A stretch of 64,000 nucleotides of DNA, taken from the NCBI GenBank assembly GCA_963853835.1, contig OY970820.1, forward strand, positions 32,760,873-32,824,872, given 5' to 3'. How positions within the stretch are numbered: the stretch's first letter is position 1; each line of letters opens with the position of its first letter. A model generated the notes under the pieces. The model saw nothing but the letters and a program-made list of their open reading frames with translations, had not been told where the DNA came from and ran no database searches. Source of the stretch: Calendula officinalis (lineage: Eukaryota; Streptophyta; Magnoliopsida; Asterales; Asteraceae). Shown in pieces: positions 11,095 to 21,541 of the stretch. The translations under genes were made by a program, and so were the position numbers.

Positions 11095-14000
11095 TCACAA
11101 TACTGATAGCACTTGATTATCTATAAAAATTGGAGTTTTAAGGATAGAGATACCAAAGTCTAGAAGTTGATTTTGAATCCATAGTACTTGAGCACAGCAA
11201 GCAGATGCAGCTACATATTCAGCTTCAGCAGTTGATGTTGAAACATTGGTTTGTTTCTTGCATTGCCAAGACACTAATCTTGATCCAAAGAACTGACATC
11301 CACCAGTAGTAGATTTCCTATCTTGACATTCACCACCATAATCACTATCAGTGTAGGCTACTAGTTCAAATGGTGATGCATGTGGATACCAAAGACCAAG
11401 AGAGGGTTTTCCCTTCAAGTATCTAAAGATTCTTTTGACAGCTTGCAAGTGTAATTCCTTAGGTCTTGCTTGATACCTGGCACATACACAAACACTATAC
11501 ATAATGTCAGGTCTTGATGCAGTTAAATACATTAATGAACCTATCATAGATCTGTAAAGGTGTTCATCTACATCCTCCCCCTCAACATCAGGATGTAGGT
11601 GTTTGTGAGTTTCCATTGGAGTGCTTGCACTTTTGCTGTCTTTCATTGCAAATTTCTCTAAAATGTCTCTAACATATTTAGATTGATTGATCAAGATACC
11701 ATCTGATCTTTGACTGATTTGGAGTTCGAAAAAGAAGTTCATTGGACCCATTGAGCTCATCTTGAACTTGATTAGCATTAACTCTTCAAATTCTTTGCAT
11801 AGTTGATCATTTGTTGATCCAAAGATGATATCATCTACATATATTTGGACCAGTAGTATATCATCTTTGACCTTTCTTGTGAACAGAGTTTTGTCAATGG
11901 CACCTCTCTTGAAGTTGTTTTTCAGTAAATATGAGGACAGTGTGTCATACCAAGCTCTTGGTGCCTGATGGAGGTCATATAGAGCTTTGTCTAGCTTGTA
12001 CACATAGTCATCATGTTCTGGATCTTCAAAACCTGGAGGTTGGCATACATACACTTCTTCTTCAATTTTCCCATAAAGGAATGCACTTTTTACATCCATT
12101 TGGTATACCTTGAATTTCTTATATGAAGCATATGCCAGAAATATTCTTATGGCTTCAATTCTGGAAACAGGGGCATATACTTCATCATAATCAATTCCTT
12201 CTTCTTGTGTGTATCCTTGGGCTACAAGTCTTGCTTTGATTTTGATCACTATACCCCTTTCATCTTTCTTATTTCTGAAGATCCATCTTGTGCCAATATG
12301 TCTTTTTCCCTTTGGTAGAGGAACAAGAGTCCATACAGCTTGCAGTTTGAACTGAAGAAGTTCTTCTTGCATTGGTATGATCCAGTTTGAATCTTTCATA
12401 GCTTGTTGAATCTTCTTGGGTTCTTCCTGTGACAGAAAACATTCATACATGCATTCATTAGATATTAAACTTATGTTACAAACATTTGTATTTAATGAAG
12501 AATTAAATTTGCTTTTTGTCTGCATGTTAGAATTGACATCACTTAGGACTAAGTCCAAAGGATGATTCTTTTCAGTTCTGGTTCCAGGGACTTTGTCAAC
12601 AGTGATTTGAGAATCTAAATTTGACTCATTGGATTCAGGAATTTGTGCATATGTCCATGTTTCTTCTTGATTGTTTGCATTTTGTGGAGTTTCATCATTA
12701 CTACTGGTGTCAGTAGTAGTGTTTTCTTCATTGACCTCAGGAGGGTTATTGTTGTTACTGACATCAGTATTTAGTAGATTATCATCACAACTCTGAGGTT
12801 CGGAGTTACTACTGGGATCAGTAGTATCTTCAGAATTGGTGTTATCACTGGTATCAATGAAATTAGGGTTACCAGAGTTACTACTGTCCTCAGTATCAAC
12901 TGTGGGATCAGTATTAACTAAGATATATTTCATGATTTCTTGTCTTCCACTTGATGATTGCCCTACTTGTTGACTTTGATTGTTTGAAACTCCTGTATTA
13001 AGCTCATAATTAACATCAAAAGATTTGGTTAGATTATCAATATTAAACAACCAATCTGGACCATTTCCTTGTTCATTCATTAGATTTTCATTAAAGGATA
13101 CATTTACACTTTCTTCAATGATCCTTAGCCTTTTGTTGAACACTCTGTAGGATTTGCTTTGGGTTGAGTATCCTACAAATATTCCATCATCTGCTTTGCA
13201 GTCAAATTTACCAATTTGTTCTCTTGTAATTAAAATAGTACAAGGACAACCAAATGATTTTAAGAAACTTATTGATGGTTTTCTTTTATTGAAAAGTTCA
13301 TAAGGTGTTTTAAAGTGAGGCTTAACTATTAATACTCTGTTTTGAACATAACAAGCAGTATTAACAGCTTCAGCCCAAAAAGTTATTTGTAATTTTGAAT
13401 CTGCAAGCATAGATCTGGCTGCTTCAATGATGGTTCTATTTCTTCTTTCAGCTACACCATTTTGTTGTGGAGTTCTTGGTGAGCTGTACTGCCTGTCAAT
13501 GCCCTTAAGATCACAAAAATCAATTAGGTTAGTATTTTTAAATTCAGTTCCATTATCACATCTAATTGCTTTCACTTTGAGATCTCTTGTATTTTCCAGC
13601 TTTACAATCAGATTCTTGATCATTTCACTTGTTTCATCTGTGGTCCTAAGAAAGAAGACCCAAGTATATCTGGAAAAATCATCAGTAATAACAAGGCAGT
13701 ATTGTTTCTTTCCAATACTCATTACATTTGTAGGTCCAAAAAGGTCCATATGTAAGAGTTGCAAAGGTTTAGAAATAGAGTTAATTGCTTTGGTCTTATG
13801 AGAAGTCTTGTGTTGTTTACCTTTTAGGAAGGCAACACAATGGTGATCACACATAAATTCTTTTTGTGGTAGACCAACTACCAAATTCTTTTTAACTAAA
13901 TTGTTCATATTTTTAAAATTTGTGTGACACATCCTTCTATACCAAAGTTCCGATTCATTTGTGTTTGCCTTAGATATAAAACAGTTGATCTCATTTGAAG

Positions 14001-14397
14001 AAATGAGTTCTCCCCCTATATCCAGGCAATACACATTGTTTCTCCTTGGTGTTCTTAAAACAACAAATTTTTCATCTAAAATAAAATCAGGAGAAAGAAT
14101 GATGCACTCAACATCTGTAAAAAGAATTTTGTTCTTCTTATCACAGACTTGTGAGACACTAACCAAATTATATTTAAGCTCAGCAACATAAAATACATCA
14201 TCAAAAGTGATCTTACCATTTGATACTGTACCTTTACCTGTAATCTTACCACCTCTTGGATTTTCTCCAAAAGCAACATATCCTTCTTCAAAAGACTTGA
14301 AATCTCTAAGTATTTGTAGATTTCCAGTCATGTGTCTAGAGCATCCACTATCAATATGCCATGTTCTACCTTCTTCAAGAATCTGGATACTCTGCAC
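11095..14397 (-). pseudogene. C1 pol polyprotein (protease, integrase, reverse transcriptase, RNase H)
   Basis: A 1,100-residue frame. In order: protease DSG in WHIDSGCSRHMTG; a GAG-pre-integrase zinc module; the integrase core with Asp (HMDLFGP), Asp (CDNGTEF) and Glu (GVAERRNRT); a Ser/Thr/Asn/Asp-rich linker; reverse transcriptase with KARLVAQGYTQ and the YVDD box in YVDDIIFGS; and RNase H with YTDSDYGG, AEAEY and IFIDNQ. Two of the four usual zinc ligands are replaced: the first His is Tyr in WYRRMCH, and the last Cys is Phe in CVAF. A conserved Gly is Asp in ALYDLHQAPRAW. The frame ends early at TGA because one base is lost just after IFIDNQ; the usual C-terminus follows in another frame. 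No intact enzyme is expected. Confidence 0.93.
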
Positions 14398-14411
14398 ATA
14401 AAGTAAAAGGA

Positions 14412-15689
14412 TTAGTTAATTTTGGGAACCCAAGCTTGTTTTGTCTTGGGTTCATCCTTTGAAGAGTAAGTTTTTCTAACTGAATGAGCCTTGTATGCAG
14501 TTTTGTACATAGTACTGATGTTCTTAGTTACTACTGATCTAGGTTTATACCCGTAGTTCTTGGCTTTTGAAACTTTTACTACTGATGGACCAGTAGTGTT
14601 TCGGTAATATGAGTTTTGAGCATAGTCAGTAGTGTTTTTGTAATTATACCAGACATCATTGTAATTAGGGTTTTTACCAGTAGTAAACCTGGAATAGTTT
14701 CTACTGATGTTTGAAAATTTTGAATATTGAGGAAATTGATTTTGTTTTCCATTTTTTTTGAAATAATTACTTCTGTTTGGACTTTTATACCTGATATTTT
14801 GCACAAATCTTTGTGTAGTTCTTCCAAATTTAGGATTTTCAACACATGGTTTTTTAAATTCCTTTTCTATTGATTCTTCAATTTGTTTTAATTTTAAGGC
14901 TTTTTTCTTTTCTTTGTTGATTTTGAATTCTTTAAATTCTTGACTGTTAATAGGATTGAAGTGACAATTTTTAGCTATGTGGTTAACCTTGTTACAAATT
15001 AAACATGATAATTTTGTTGACTTAGCACTTTCTGGTTTTCTTTGTTCATTTAACTGATTTAAATTTCTTTGATTTCCCCTTCTTAGAATTGTAGGTATAT
15101 TTTCTGAGTTGTATTTTGGAGATTCAGTTTGACTTTGTGTTGTGTGAAAACTTGTATCATTTGAGTCAGTTGTTTGATCATCATCAGAAGACTCATTTGA
15201 TTCATTACTGGTTTCAGTTTCAGTTTGACTTTCAATTATCAAATCATTTAAAACTCTTTCTGTGCTTGACTTAAGAGGAGGAATAAAATTTGTTGGAGGT
15301 GGGACTACATGATATCCCACTCCATGAACAACCTTTTCTGTGGTTGGATTACTAGTTAATTCATTAACAATTTTAGAACTTCTTTCAAATTTCTTAATAG
15401 TTAGTTTATTCTGTTCTAATTCCATTTGACATTCTTCTAATTTGATCAAAGTTTCTTTTAGTTTTAATTCAATATGTTGTTTTTCATAAGTGGTTTGTAA
15501 CAATTCATCTTTTATTTTTTGATCAGTCATTTTATAGATTTTAATTTGGTTTTCTAAATCAGCTATACAACCATTGTATTCAATTCTTCTATTTCTGTTT
15601 AGTATCATCTCTTCAAGTGTTTCTTTATTAAGTTTTTCTAGTTCTTTATATGCCTTAATGCATTCAGGAGTACAAGATTTAGAATTTAC
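14412..15689 (-). pseudogene. C1 gag, C-terminal half with second zinc knuckle
   Basis: This follows the amber codon at 15690 in the same frame, and ORF sequence resumes at once. A coiled-coil start (about 15608-15350) is followed by a Ser/Thr/Glu-rich region, a CCHC knuckle CLICNKVNHIAKNC and a basic Tyr/Asn-rich tail ending KQAWVPKIN, the usual end of copia Gag. It terminates at TAA 14414-14412, and pol continues in a different frame. That junction may be a natural gag-pol boundary or a disabling indel. Confidence 0.85.
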
Positions 15690-16837
15690 CTAAGTAGTAG
15701 AAGGATCAGTAGTAAAGGCCATGAGAGCTTGAGTCTGTGCATGTTCTTCTGCTTGAAAGCTCCAGTCATATCCTTGTCCTTCTTGAGATACTAAAGCAGT
15801 TGAATTTGAGGTACTGTTTTTGTTGTAGTTTGATCTTTGATCTTTATTTGGACATTCTCTGGAAAAGTGACCCAGATTGCTACAGTTGTAGCATTTGACC
15901 TTGGTTTTGTCAAATCCAGCACGATCACCTTTGTTGTAAGACAGCTTTTGTCTTCCAGTTCTTTTAAGAAACCTTTTGGTTCTTAAGCTTAGCATAGCCA
16001 TCTGCCACTTGATGTCCATCTCTTCCAAATCACCAGGATTGAGTTGTTCTAAATCTTCACTAATCAATGCAGTATGCACATGACTAGTGAAGAAAGATTC
16101 TCTTGCTACATCTTCAATACCTGCATTCTTTGTATTGTCCTTCCCTGTTCCTGTACTAGACACAAAAGCAGCATTGTTTGAAGGTAGATTAGGAGATTTA
16201 TTACTTACCTCTGATTCAAACACTCTAGTTCATTGTAGAGTTCATCAAGCTCTTTCTCTTCCACTGCATCTCCTTGTCTATATATCACAGTATACATAGA
16301 CCATTCTTCACCTAGAGACCTAAGGAACTTCCTGTTGACATCATCATTGTCTGGTTTGTAACCAACTTGATTCAGTTCACGAATGAGTTTGTTGAACATA
16401 TCAAAGACTTGAGACAATGATTCATTCTTCTGCCCTTTGAAATTTTCAAAGTCTTGCTTCAGAACAGACTTCATGTTTCTTTTTGTGCTCTTTGTACCAA
16501 CAAACCTCTTTTCCAGAGCCTGCCATAACTTCTTTGCATCATCATATTCAACAAAGAGATGTTGATAATCATTGGGAATGGCAAGCAAAAGAGTGCTTAA
16601 GGCTTTGAGTTCGATCCCTCTGTCCTTCTTTTCTTTCTCACACTTGAGTTTGTCAACTTCAGTTGAGGTGGTGGCTATTTGAGTTTGAATAGTTTTGTTT
16701 CCTTCAAGAACCACTTCCCACATGGAATAATCAGTAACCAGCATGTATTGCTTGATTCTGTTTTTCCACATCCCAAAGTTGTTGGGAGTGAGAATTGGAA
16801 TCTTGTTCGCCTGAGTACTTTCATTGTTATCAGACAT
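15690..16837 (-). pseudogene. C1 gag, N-terminal half (capsid-like domain and first zinc knuckle)
   Basis: Starts at ATG 16837 (MSDNNES). The copia Gag N-terminal domain is recognisable from NFGMWKNRIKQYM through KKLWQALEKRF to DELYNELE. At about 16214-16223 the reading frame changes by one base; the next frame carries the linker and the CCHC knuckle CYNCSNLGHFSRECPNK and ends at an in-frame TAG (15692-15690). The overlap also contains a GGTAAGT string resembling a splice donor, but simple decay is the more economical reading. Confidence 0.87.
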
Positions 16838-16907
16838 GATTAACAATTTTGAGATCGAAAGTATGAAACTTTTTGTTGTTCTTAAATCGTAGATCTAGAA
16901 CCGTAAA

Positions 16908-16919
16908 GCTCTGATACCA
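16908..16919 (-). other. C1 primer-binding site (initiator tRNA-Met)
   Basis: On the minus strand TGGTATCAGAGC lies two bases inside the 5' LTR. It is complementary to the 3' end of plant initiator tRNA-Met. Confidence 0.93.
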
Positions 16920-16921
16920 CT

Positions 16922-17427
16922 TGTCAGGATCGATTAACCCAGAAGGATTAATTAATCACAGATCTACAAACTATAAGAAGTTGCAGCGGATCAACACTTT
17001 AGTTTAATTGATTAAGAACGATGAATACTGTTAATGAATACGAATGTAAATAAGAACACAGTAATTCACAAAAAGCTTCAATGTATATTAATGTTATCGA
17101 TCAATACACACGTATGTTTACAATTCATAAGGAACTATATATACTAGTCCTTGAAGCCTAAAATATTAACCTAGTTATTCTAGGATTCGATTACAATTGA
17201 ATTACATAAAGATATACATTCCTTAACTAACTATGCTAGAATCTCGTATACGATCAGCACCAAAAATAGACGTCAGTACTGTTTGCCATCATCAGTAGTA
17301 GACTTGAGATCATTAGCATCAATAGTAATTGCAGTTCTGCCCCATCAGTACTATTCTTCAGTATGCATGAATCAGTACTAACTGCAGCATCAGTAATAGA
17401 ATGTTATATCTAATTTACATCCCAACA
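16922..17427 (-). repeat. C1 5' LTR
   Basis: 506 bp, the partner of 6259-6764 with five substitutions and no indels. TSD TTCTT follows at 17428-17432. Confidence 0.95.
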
Positions 17428-17432
17428 TTCTT

Positions 17433-17824
17433 AATGTGAAATATGAAATATGATATGAACATTTAACTTAAGCTAGCATACCCAAAGCTCTAATGACAAT
17501 TTTTGACAAATAAAATTTGTTATGAACAGTTTAAATTTTAATAGTGTAATGAATAGAAATTCGTAGCCAACGCAGGTTTGAAGAAGATTCAATTACAAAG
17601 TTTCATCTAATTTAAAATTTCATATCCTCAAACAAATAATAATATTATTTTCTCTTGCATCAAAAGCAATAATGATACTCAATTACATCGAGAATTATAA
17701 AAGATGTAACGATAGCTAAAGGATTGCTGCTCAAAACATCTTTGACAAAGATATATGTTGGAAAAAGATAATAAATAAATAAATAAATAAAACAAAAATA
17801 AGTAATATAATGGGTATGCAGATG
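17433..17824. other. Spacer, nothing recognised
   Basis: AT-rich and without an ORF. It includes a short AAAT-type run near 17773-17790. Confidence 0.6.
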
Positions 17825-17829
17825 TGTAT

Positions 17830-18643
17830 TGTTGGGTTTTTTATGCATCTAGTCACACTTTACTTGAGGCGGCGATCACAAGTAACTTGACAGAACATTG
17901 ACCCGATTTAACTAAAACGTTTGGACCGTTAGGTTTACAATTATAACGCAACTAGATTATTTAATAAAATAATAAATAGGAAATTCGAATACTTACTTCG
18001 TTGCGATTTGGTAAAGTAGACAAACCCTGTGATCTCGTTCCTGCCAGTTTATCACACAATGCTTAGGATTCAAGATAGAATCTCTCTATCGTATCACACC
18101 CAAGGTTTATCACGAACAGAACAATATACCATAATGTAGTATAAACCACCTTGAGAAACAAGCACCGAAAACAAATCGAAAACTCCTTTGATTTCCGGCA
18201 ATGGCGACGGCGGTGATGCGGCGGTCCGGCGACGGTGGCGGTTCGGTCGACGGTGATGGTGTTCGGTCGAATGCTTTGGGAGGCAAGGGGATCAAGTGAT
18301 TCAGTGTATTAGGTTAAACCCTTAACCTTAATATATATACTTGGCAAAACCCTATTATAGTCAAAGTCTAATTGGTCCCAACCCGCCTTTAATTAACTAT
18401 TAATTAAGCCCACAAGTATTTAATTAATCTAATAATTAATACTTGGCCCGATACCATAATCTAGTTAATAACCTATTAACTAGATTAGTCCGTGTAGCCC
18501 GTTAGTCTATTTAATTAAACAATTAATTAAACACTACGTTATTTCTCGTGTTCGTTGATTCCTCGAGGGCAACCTGAATAGGACTCTAAAATACCCGAAC
18601 TGGAATACCGATTTATTTGATGTGTTGGACACTATTTCCAACA
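17830..18643. mobile_element. Solo LTR, 814 bp
   Basis: Begins TGTTGGGTTTTTTATGC and ends ACTATTTCCAACA (TG...CA, with inverted TGTTGG/CCAACA tips), and is flanked by a perfect TGTAT duplication at 17825-17829 and 18644-18648. There is no internal domain, so this is an LTR left by LTR-LTR recombination. A GC-rich patch of GGCGGYGG repeats (18205-18260) and AATTAA-rich repeats lie inside. The small ORFs in it are not credible genes. Orientation was not determined. Confidence 0.85.
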
Positions 18644-18789
18644 TGTATAACATATATTTTACAATGCCAATTTACAATATATGTTTTATCTTACTCCTTT
18701 ATAATGTGTTTAGAACTACTAAATTTATAAACTCCTTAAACTTAAACTTTTTTCTACTTTTAGTAATATCTTAAACACCACAAAAATAA

Positions 18790-18880
18790 AAAAATATTGC
18801 TAACAGGATTCGAACCCATGACCTTTTGCGAGTACAATATGTGTGTTAACCAATTGATCTACTTGATATTTTGCTTTATC
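18790..18880 (-). mobile_element. tRNA-derived SINE remnant (possible)
   Basis: On the minus strand TAGATCAATTGG resembles a polymerase III A box, and about 35 bp further GGTTCGAATCC is a perfect B box. The sequence does not fold convincingly as a tRNA. It is more likely a SINE head or an old tRNA-like insertion. Confidence 0.4.
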
Positions 18881-19641
18881 CCAACAACTAATATATATAA
18901 CTTTTAACTTCAACATAACTAAAAGGCCCATATTAAAAAAAAAACGCCAATTTTGGATTTAAGGAAACTTATGAGATATTCAACATAGCTAAAACGATCA
19001 ATATTTAAAAAAACGTCAATTTCAAATTTAAGGAAACTTATGAGATATCTTTATTAATCTTTACAAAATTAAAATTAACATCACCCACCATCCGCACGAC
19101 CACAACCAGCAGGCACTATCACTACCGTCGTCACCAACCACTACTTGATCGCCGTCAAATTTAGTCACAGGGTACCCGTCACCACATTACGCGGGTACCC
19201 GGTAGTAATATATAAGATGTGTTCAAAGCAGTCATTAATTTTTGTGTAATCTCAAAGTATAAATCTTTTACCATTGTTGAACAATAATTAATGATTAAGT
19301 TTAATCAAATATTTGGAGTGATATTTTAGTCATTTGACATTCATATAACTCTTTTAATTGTTAAAAAAGAAAAAATCATGTGATAATTACATATAATTGT
19401 ATACTTGATCACATGTGATTCCACAAAAACATTATATGTGATCATGTATACAATCACATATGATTATATACAAAAATTATATATGATAAAATATATATTC
19501 AAATGATATTGTTTTTAAACGGAAAAAATGTAATAATAGAAAATAATATTATAAAGTATAAAATAAAACAATTTAAATAAAAATAGATTAAACTTGATGT
19601 GAGTTTTAAATGACCAAAATACCCTTACATATGTAAAGTAT
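18881..19641. other. AT-rich spacer
   Basis: No gene. Segment 19380-19500 holds repeated ATCACATRTGATTAT-like words in both orientations. Similar words recur near 40690-40730, suggesting a decayed shared repeat. Confidence 0.5.
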
Positions 19642-19820
19642 ATAACTGTAACGACCCGAATTTGTAAATAAATAAATTGTACAAAAATATGATAAATAAG
19701 GATAAATCGATTAAAGAACGTAGGAATAGGTTTCGTGTCATTTGGACACCGTACGAGAAAGTTATGGGCGAAATCTGGTCGAGCCAAAGATCAAAAAGTG
19801 CAGCCTTGGCTGCTCAGGAA

Positions 19821-19977
19821 GTTCACGGCGTGAACTATTGTTCACGGTCGTGAACATGGTGCAGCGATTTGGGCATTCTGGCGTGAAGTAGTTCCCGACC
19901 TGGTAACGATCGCGAACTTCGCGTGCGTGACAGAGTTACCGACGCGAACTTCTTAGCGATCAGGAACTTTGCCCGAC
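19821..19977. repeat. Palindrome cluster in G1 5' LTR
   Basis: GTTCACGGCGTGAAC (19821-19835) and GTTCACGGTCGTGAAC (19840-19855) have perfect 7-bp arms. Degenerate relatives follow, ending in CGCGAAC and CAGGAAC. The other LTR repeats the set at 26306-26320 and 26325-26340. Confidence 0.85.
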
Positions 19978-20733
19978 ACCAGCATTAAAGTCGGGATACC
20001 CTCATTAATTTCACACATAAACCCTAGTTTTCTCCTTCCATCTTGTGTGTGCGATTTCTGAGTGTAAGGTGGCGATTGGAGCTTAATCTTCATCAAATCT
20101 TGGAGATTCTTGCTCATAGTTGAAGATCAAAGCTAAATCTTCATCTCTCTTATGTTGTAGGCCATAGATTCAAGTAGGGAAAGCTTGAATCATAAACCCT
20201 AGTTTTGGGTTTGTTCATAAATGGTTAAATGGAAGTAATATAACTTAGATCTATGGTATTTTAACAAGGAAAATGTATTCATAATATGAATCCATGAAAA
20301 GATGGTGATTTATGGAATTAGGGTTTTGATAACTAGGGGAAATTGGTGCTAGTAGTTGACTAGCCATGGATTATGTGGTTAGTATTGGGGATTGATGCAA
20401 ACCATTGTATTGGTTTTGATAATAGGTTATCGATTGGAGGATTTGAGGCATTCAAATCTTGAGAAGTGATATTGGTGTTCAAGGAACATGTCATTGGATA
20501 AGCTTGGCTAAGGTGAATACATGTGAACTTTCAAAACTGAGTACATAGTTAGTAAATGTTTTATAATTAAATGTTTTTATCGAGTCTTTAAGTAATTTAG
20601 TTGTTTATGTGATTTATGATGAATTGCTTATATGATGATGAAACGATTAATTGATTGAGAAATGATGGAGCTATAGGCTCATAATGATAAAAGATAAGTG
20701 ATGATGATGACGTTGATGTCCCTAGGGCCGTAG

Positions 20734-20888
20734 TAGATTGGAGGCATTCCGGTTATTATGGTACCATAAGGTTAGTGGTAGATTGGAGGCATTCCGATTA
20801 CCCAATACCTATGAGTCCCGGTAGATTGGAGGCATTCCGGTTACCATGGATATGATGGTCTTGATAGATTGGAGGCATTCCGATTATC
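20734..20888 (+). repeat. Tandem repeat in G1 LTR, four units of 43-45 bp
   Basis: The core TAGATTGGAGGCATTCCG starts at 20734, 20779, 20822 and 20865. The spacer after the first unit holds the palindrome ATGGTACCAT. The same array is present in the 3' LTR from 27216. Confidence 0.9.
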
Positions 20889-21306
20889 TTGACATTGGCC
20901 AAATGATGAAAGTAATGACGTGACCCAAACGAACCTAGTAATATTATTTTAAGTTTAAATGATATTATTTGACTAGTTGTTTATCGGGTCTAAAACCCAT
21001 GTATCTCACGAGGCAATTTTGTCTCACGTACCATGTTTGTGTTTTGCTATGTACTCAGGTTCGGGATCGAAGATCTAGGAGGCCCGTTTAGAAGAGGCCT
21101 TGTTGAGATTAGCTCGGTGTTGATGATTAGAGTCCTTATCATATGGTTAAGATATAATTTGTAACACCATTTTTGTAAACTCTGATAATCTCGAACAAGA
21201 AACCTTTCCGTTTTTTGTAAAACCGGTATTTGACACCGATACAATATTATATATTTTGGATTAAATGCTATTTAAATGTTGTTTTGAAAATTGAGGTGTT
21301 ACAACT

Positions 21307-21318
21307 TGGTATCAGAGC
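21307..21318 (+). other. G1 primer-binding site (initiator tRNA-Met)
   Basis: TGGTATCAGAGC lies three bases after the LTR end. Confidence 0.93.
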
Positions 21319-21541
21319 TATAGTTTAAGTGAACTAGGTTGAGTTGACCATCCTAGACTTAAACTGAGCTAGTAGGACCGTAGGTTCCATAGGATGCTTA
21401 TGAATTGGCTATTGAGACCTTGAGTGTAGGTTCAATAGGGTTGACCTTGAAGGAATAGGTCATGTTTGGTTTTGGAACGGTCAATGTTACCGTTACTTTG
21501 ATAAATTGACTTCTAAATGATTGATGTCTTATTATAGCAAA

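Larger units (their letters stand above)
6259..17427 (-). mobile_element. C1: full-length Ty1/copia retrotransposon, Sirevirus-like, with an extra 3' ORF
   Basis: An 11,169-bp element on the minus strand. The LTRs are 506 bp each, beginning TGTTGGG and ending CCTGACA in element orientation, and are flanked by the exact 5-bp duplication TTCTT (6254-6258 and 17428-17432). The order 5'LTR-PBS-gag-protease-integrase-RT-RNaseH-extra ORF-PPT-3'LTR is typical of copia, and a large proline-rich, coiled-coil ORF after pol is typical of Sireviruses. The two LTRs differ at only five positions (about 1%), implying recent insertion. Nevertheless every ORF is broken by stops or frameshifts, so the copy is non-autonomous now. 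The clade name is inferred from architecture. Confidence 0.95.
19647..21303 (+). repeat. G1 5' LTR
   Basis: It contains a cluster of GTTC...GAAC palindromes (19821 onward), then an AAACCCTAG-type leader-like stretch near 20020, then four copies of TAGATTGGAGGCATTCCG, then the block CCCATGTATCTCACGAG (20997-21013) shared with the other gypsy LTRs here. The likely transcription start is near the AAACCCTAG stretch, which would place the palindromes in the promoter (inference). Confidence 0.92.

Noticed and set aside
16205..16223. Spliced gag (GGTAAGT as a donor) in C1
   Set aside because: No matching acceptor is needed: the two frames overlap directly and a one-base shift restores the expected order of Gag domains.
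18110..18295. Pro/Ser-rich 61-residue minus-strand ORF
   Set aside because: It lies within the solo LTR, in a GGCGG-type repeat patch; no protein features.
20734..20888. Regularly spaced repeats resembling a CRISPR array
   Set aside because: Plant LTR tandem repeat present identically placed in both LTRs; spacers are not unique and repeats are imperfect.
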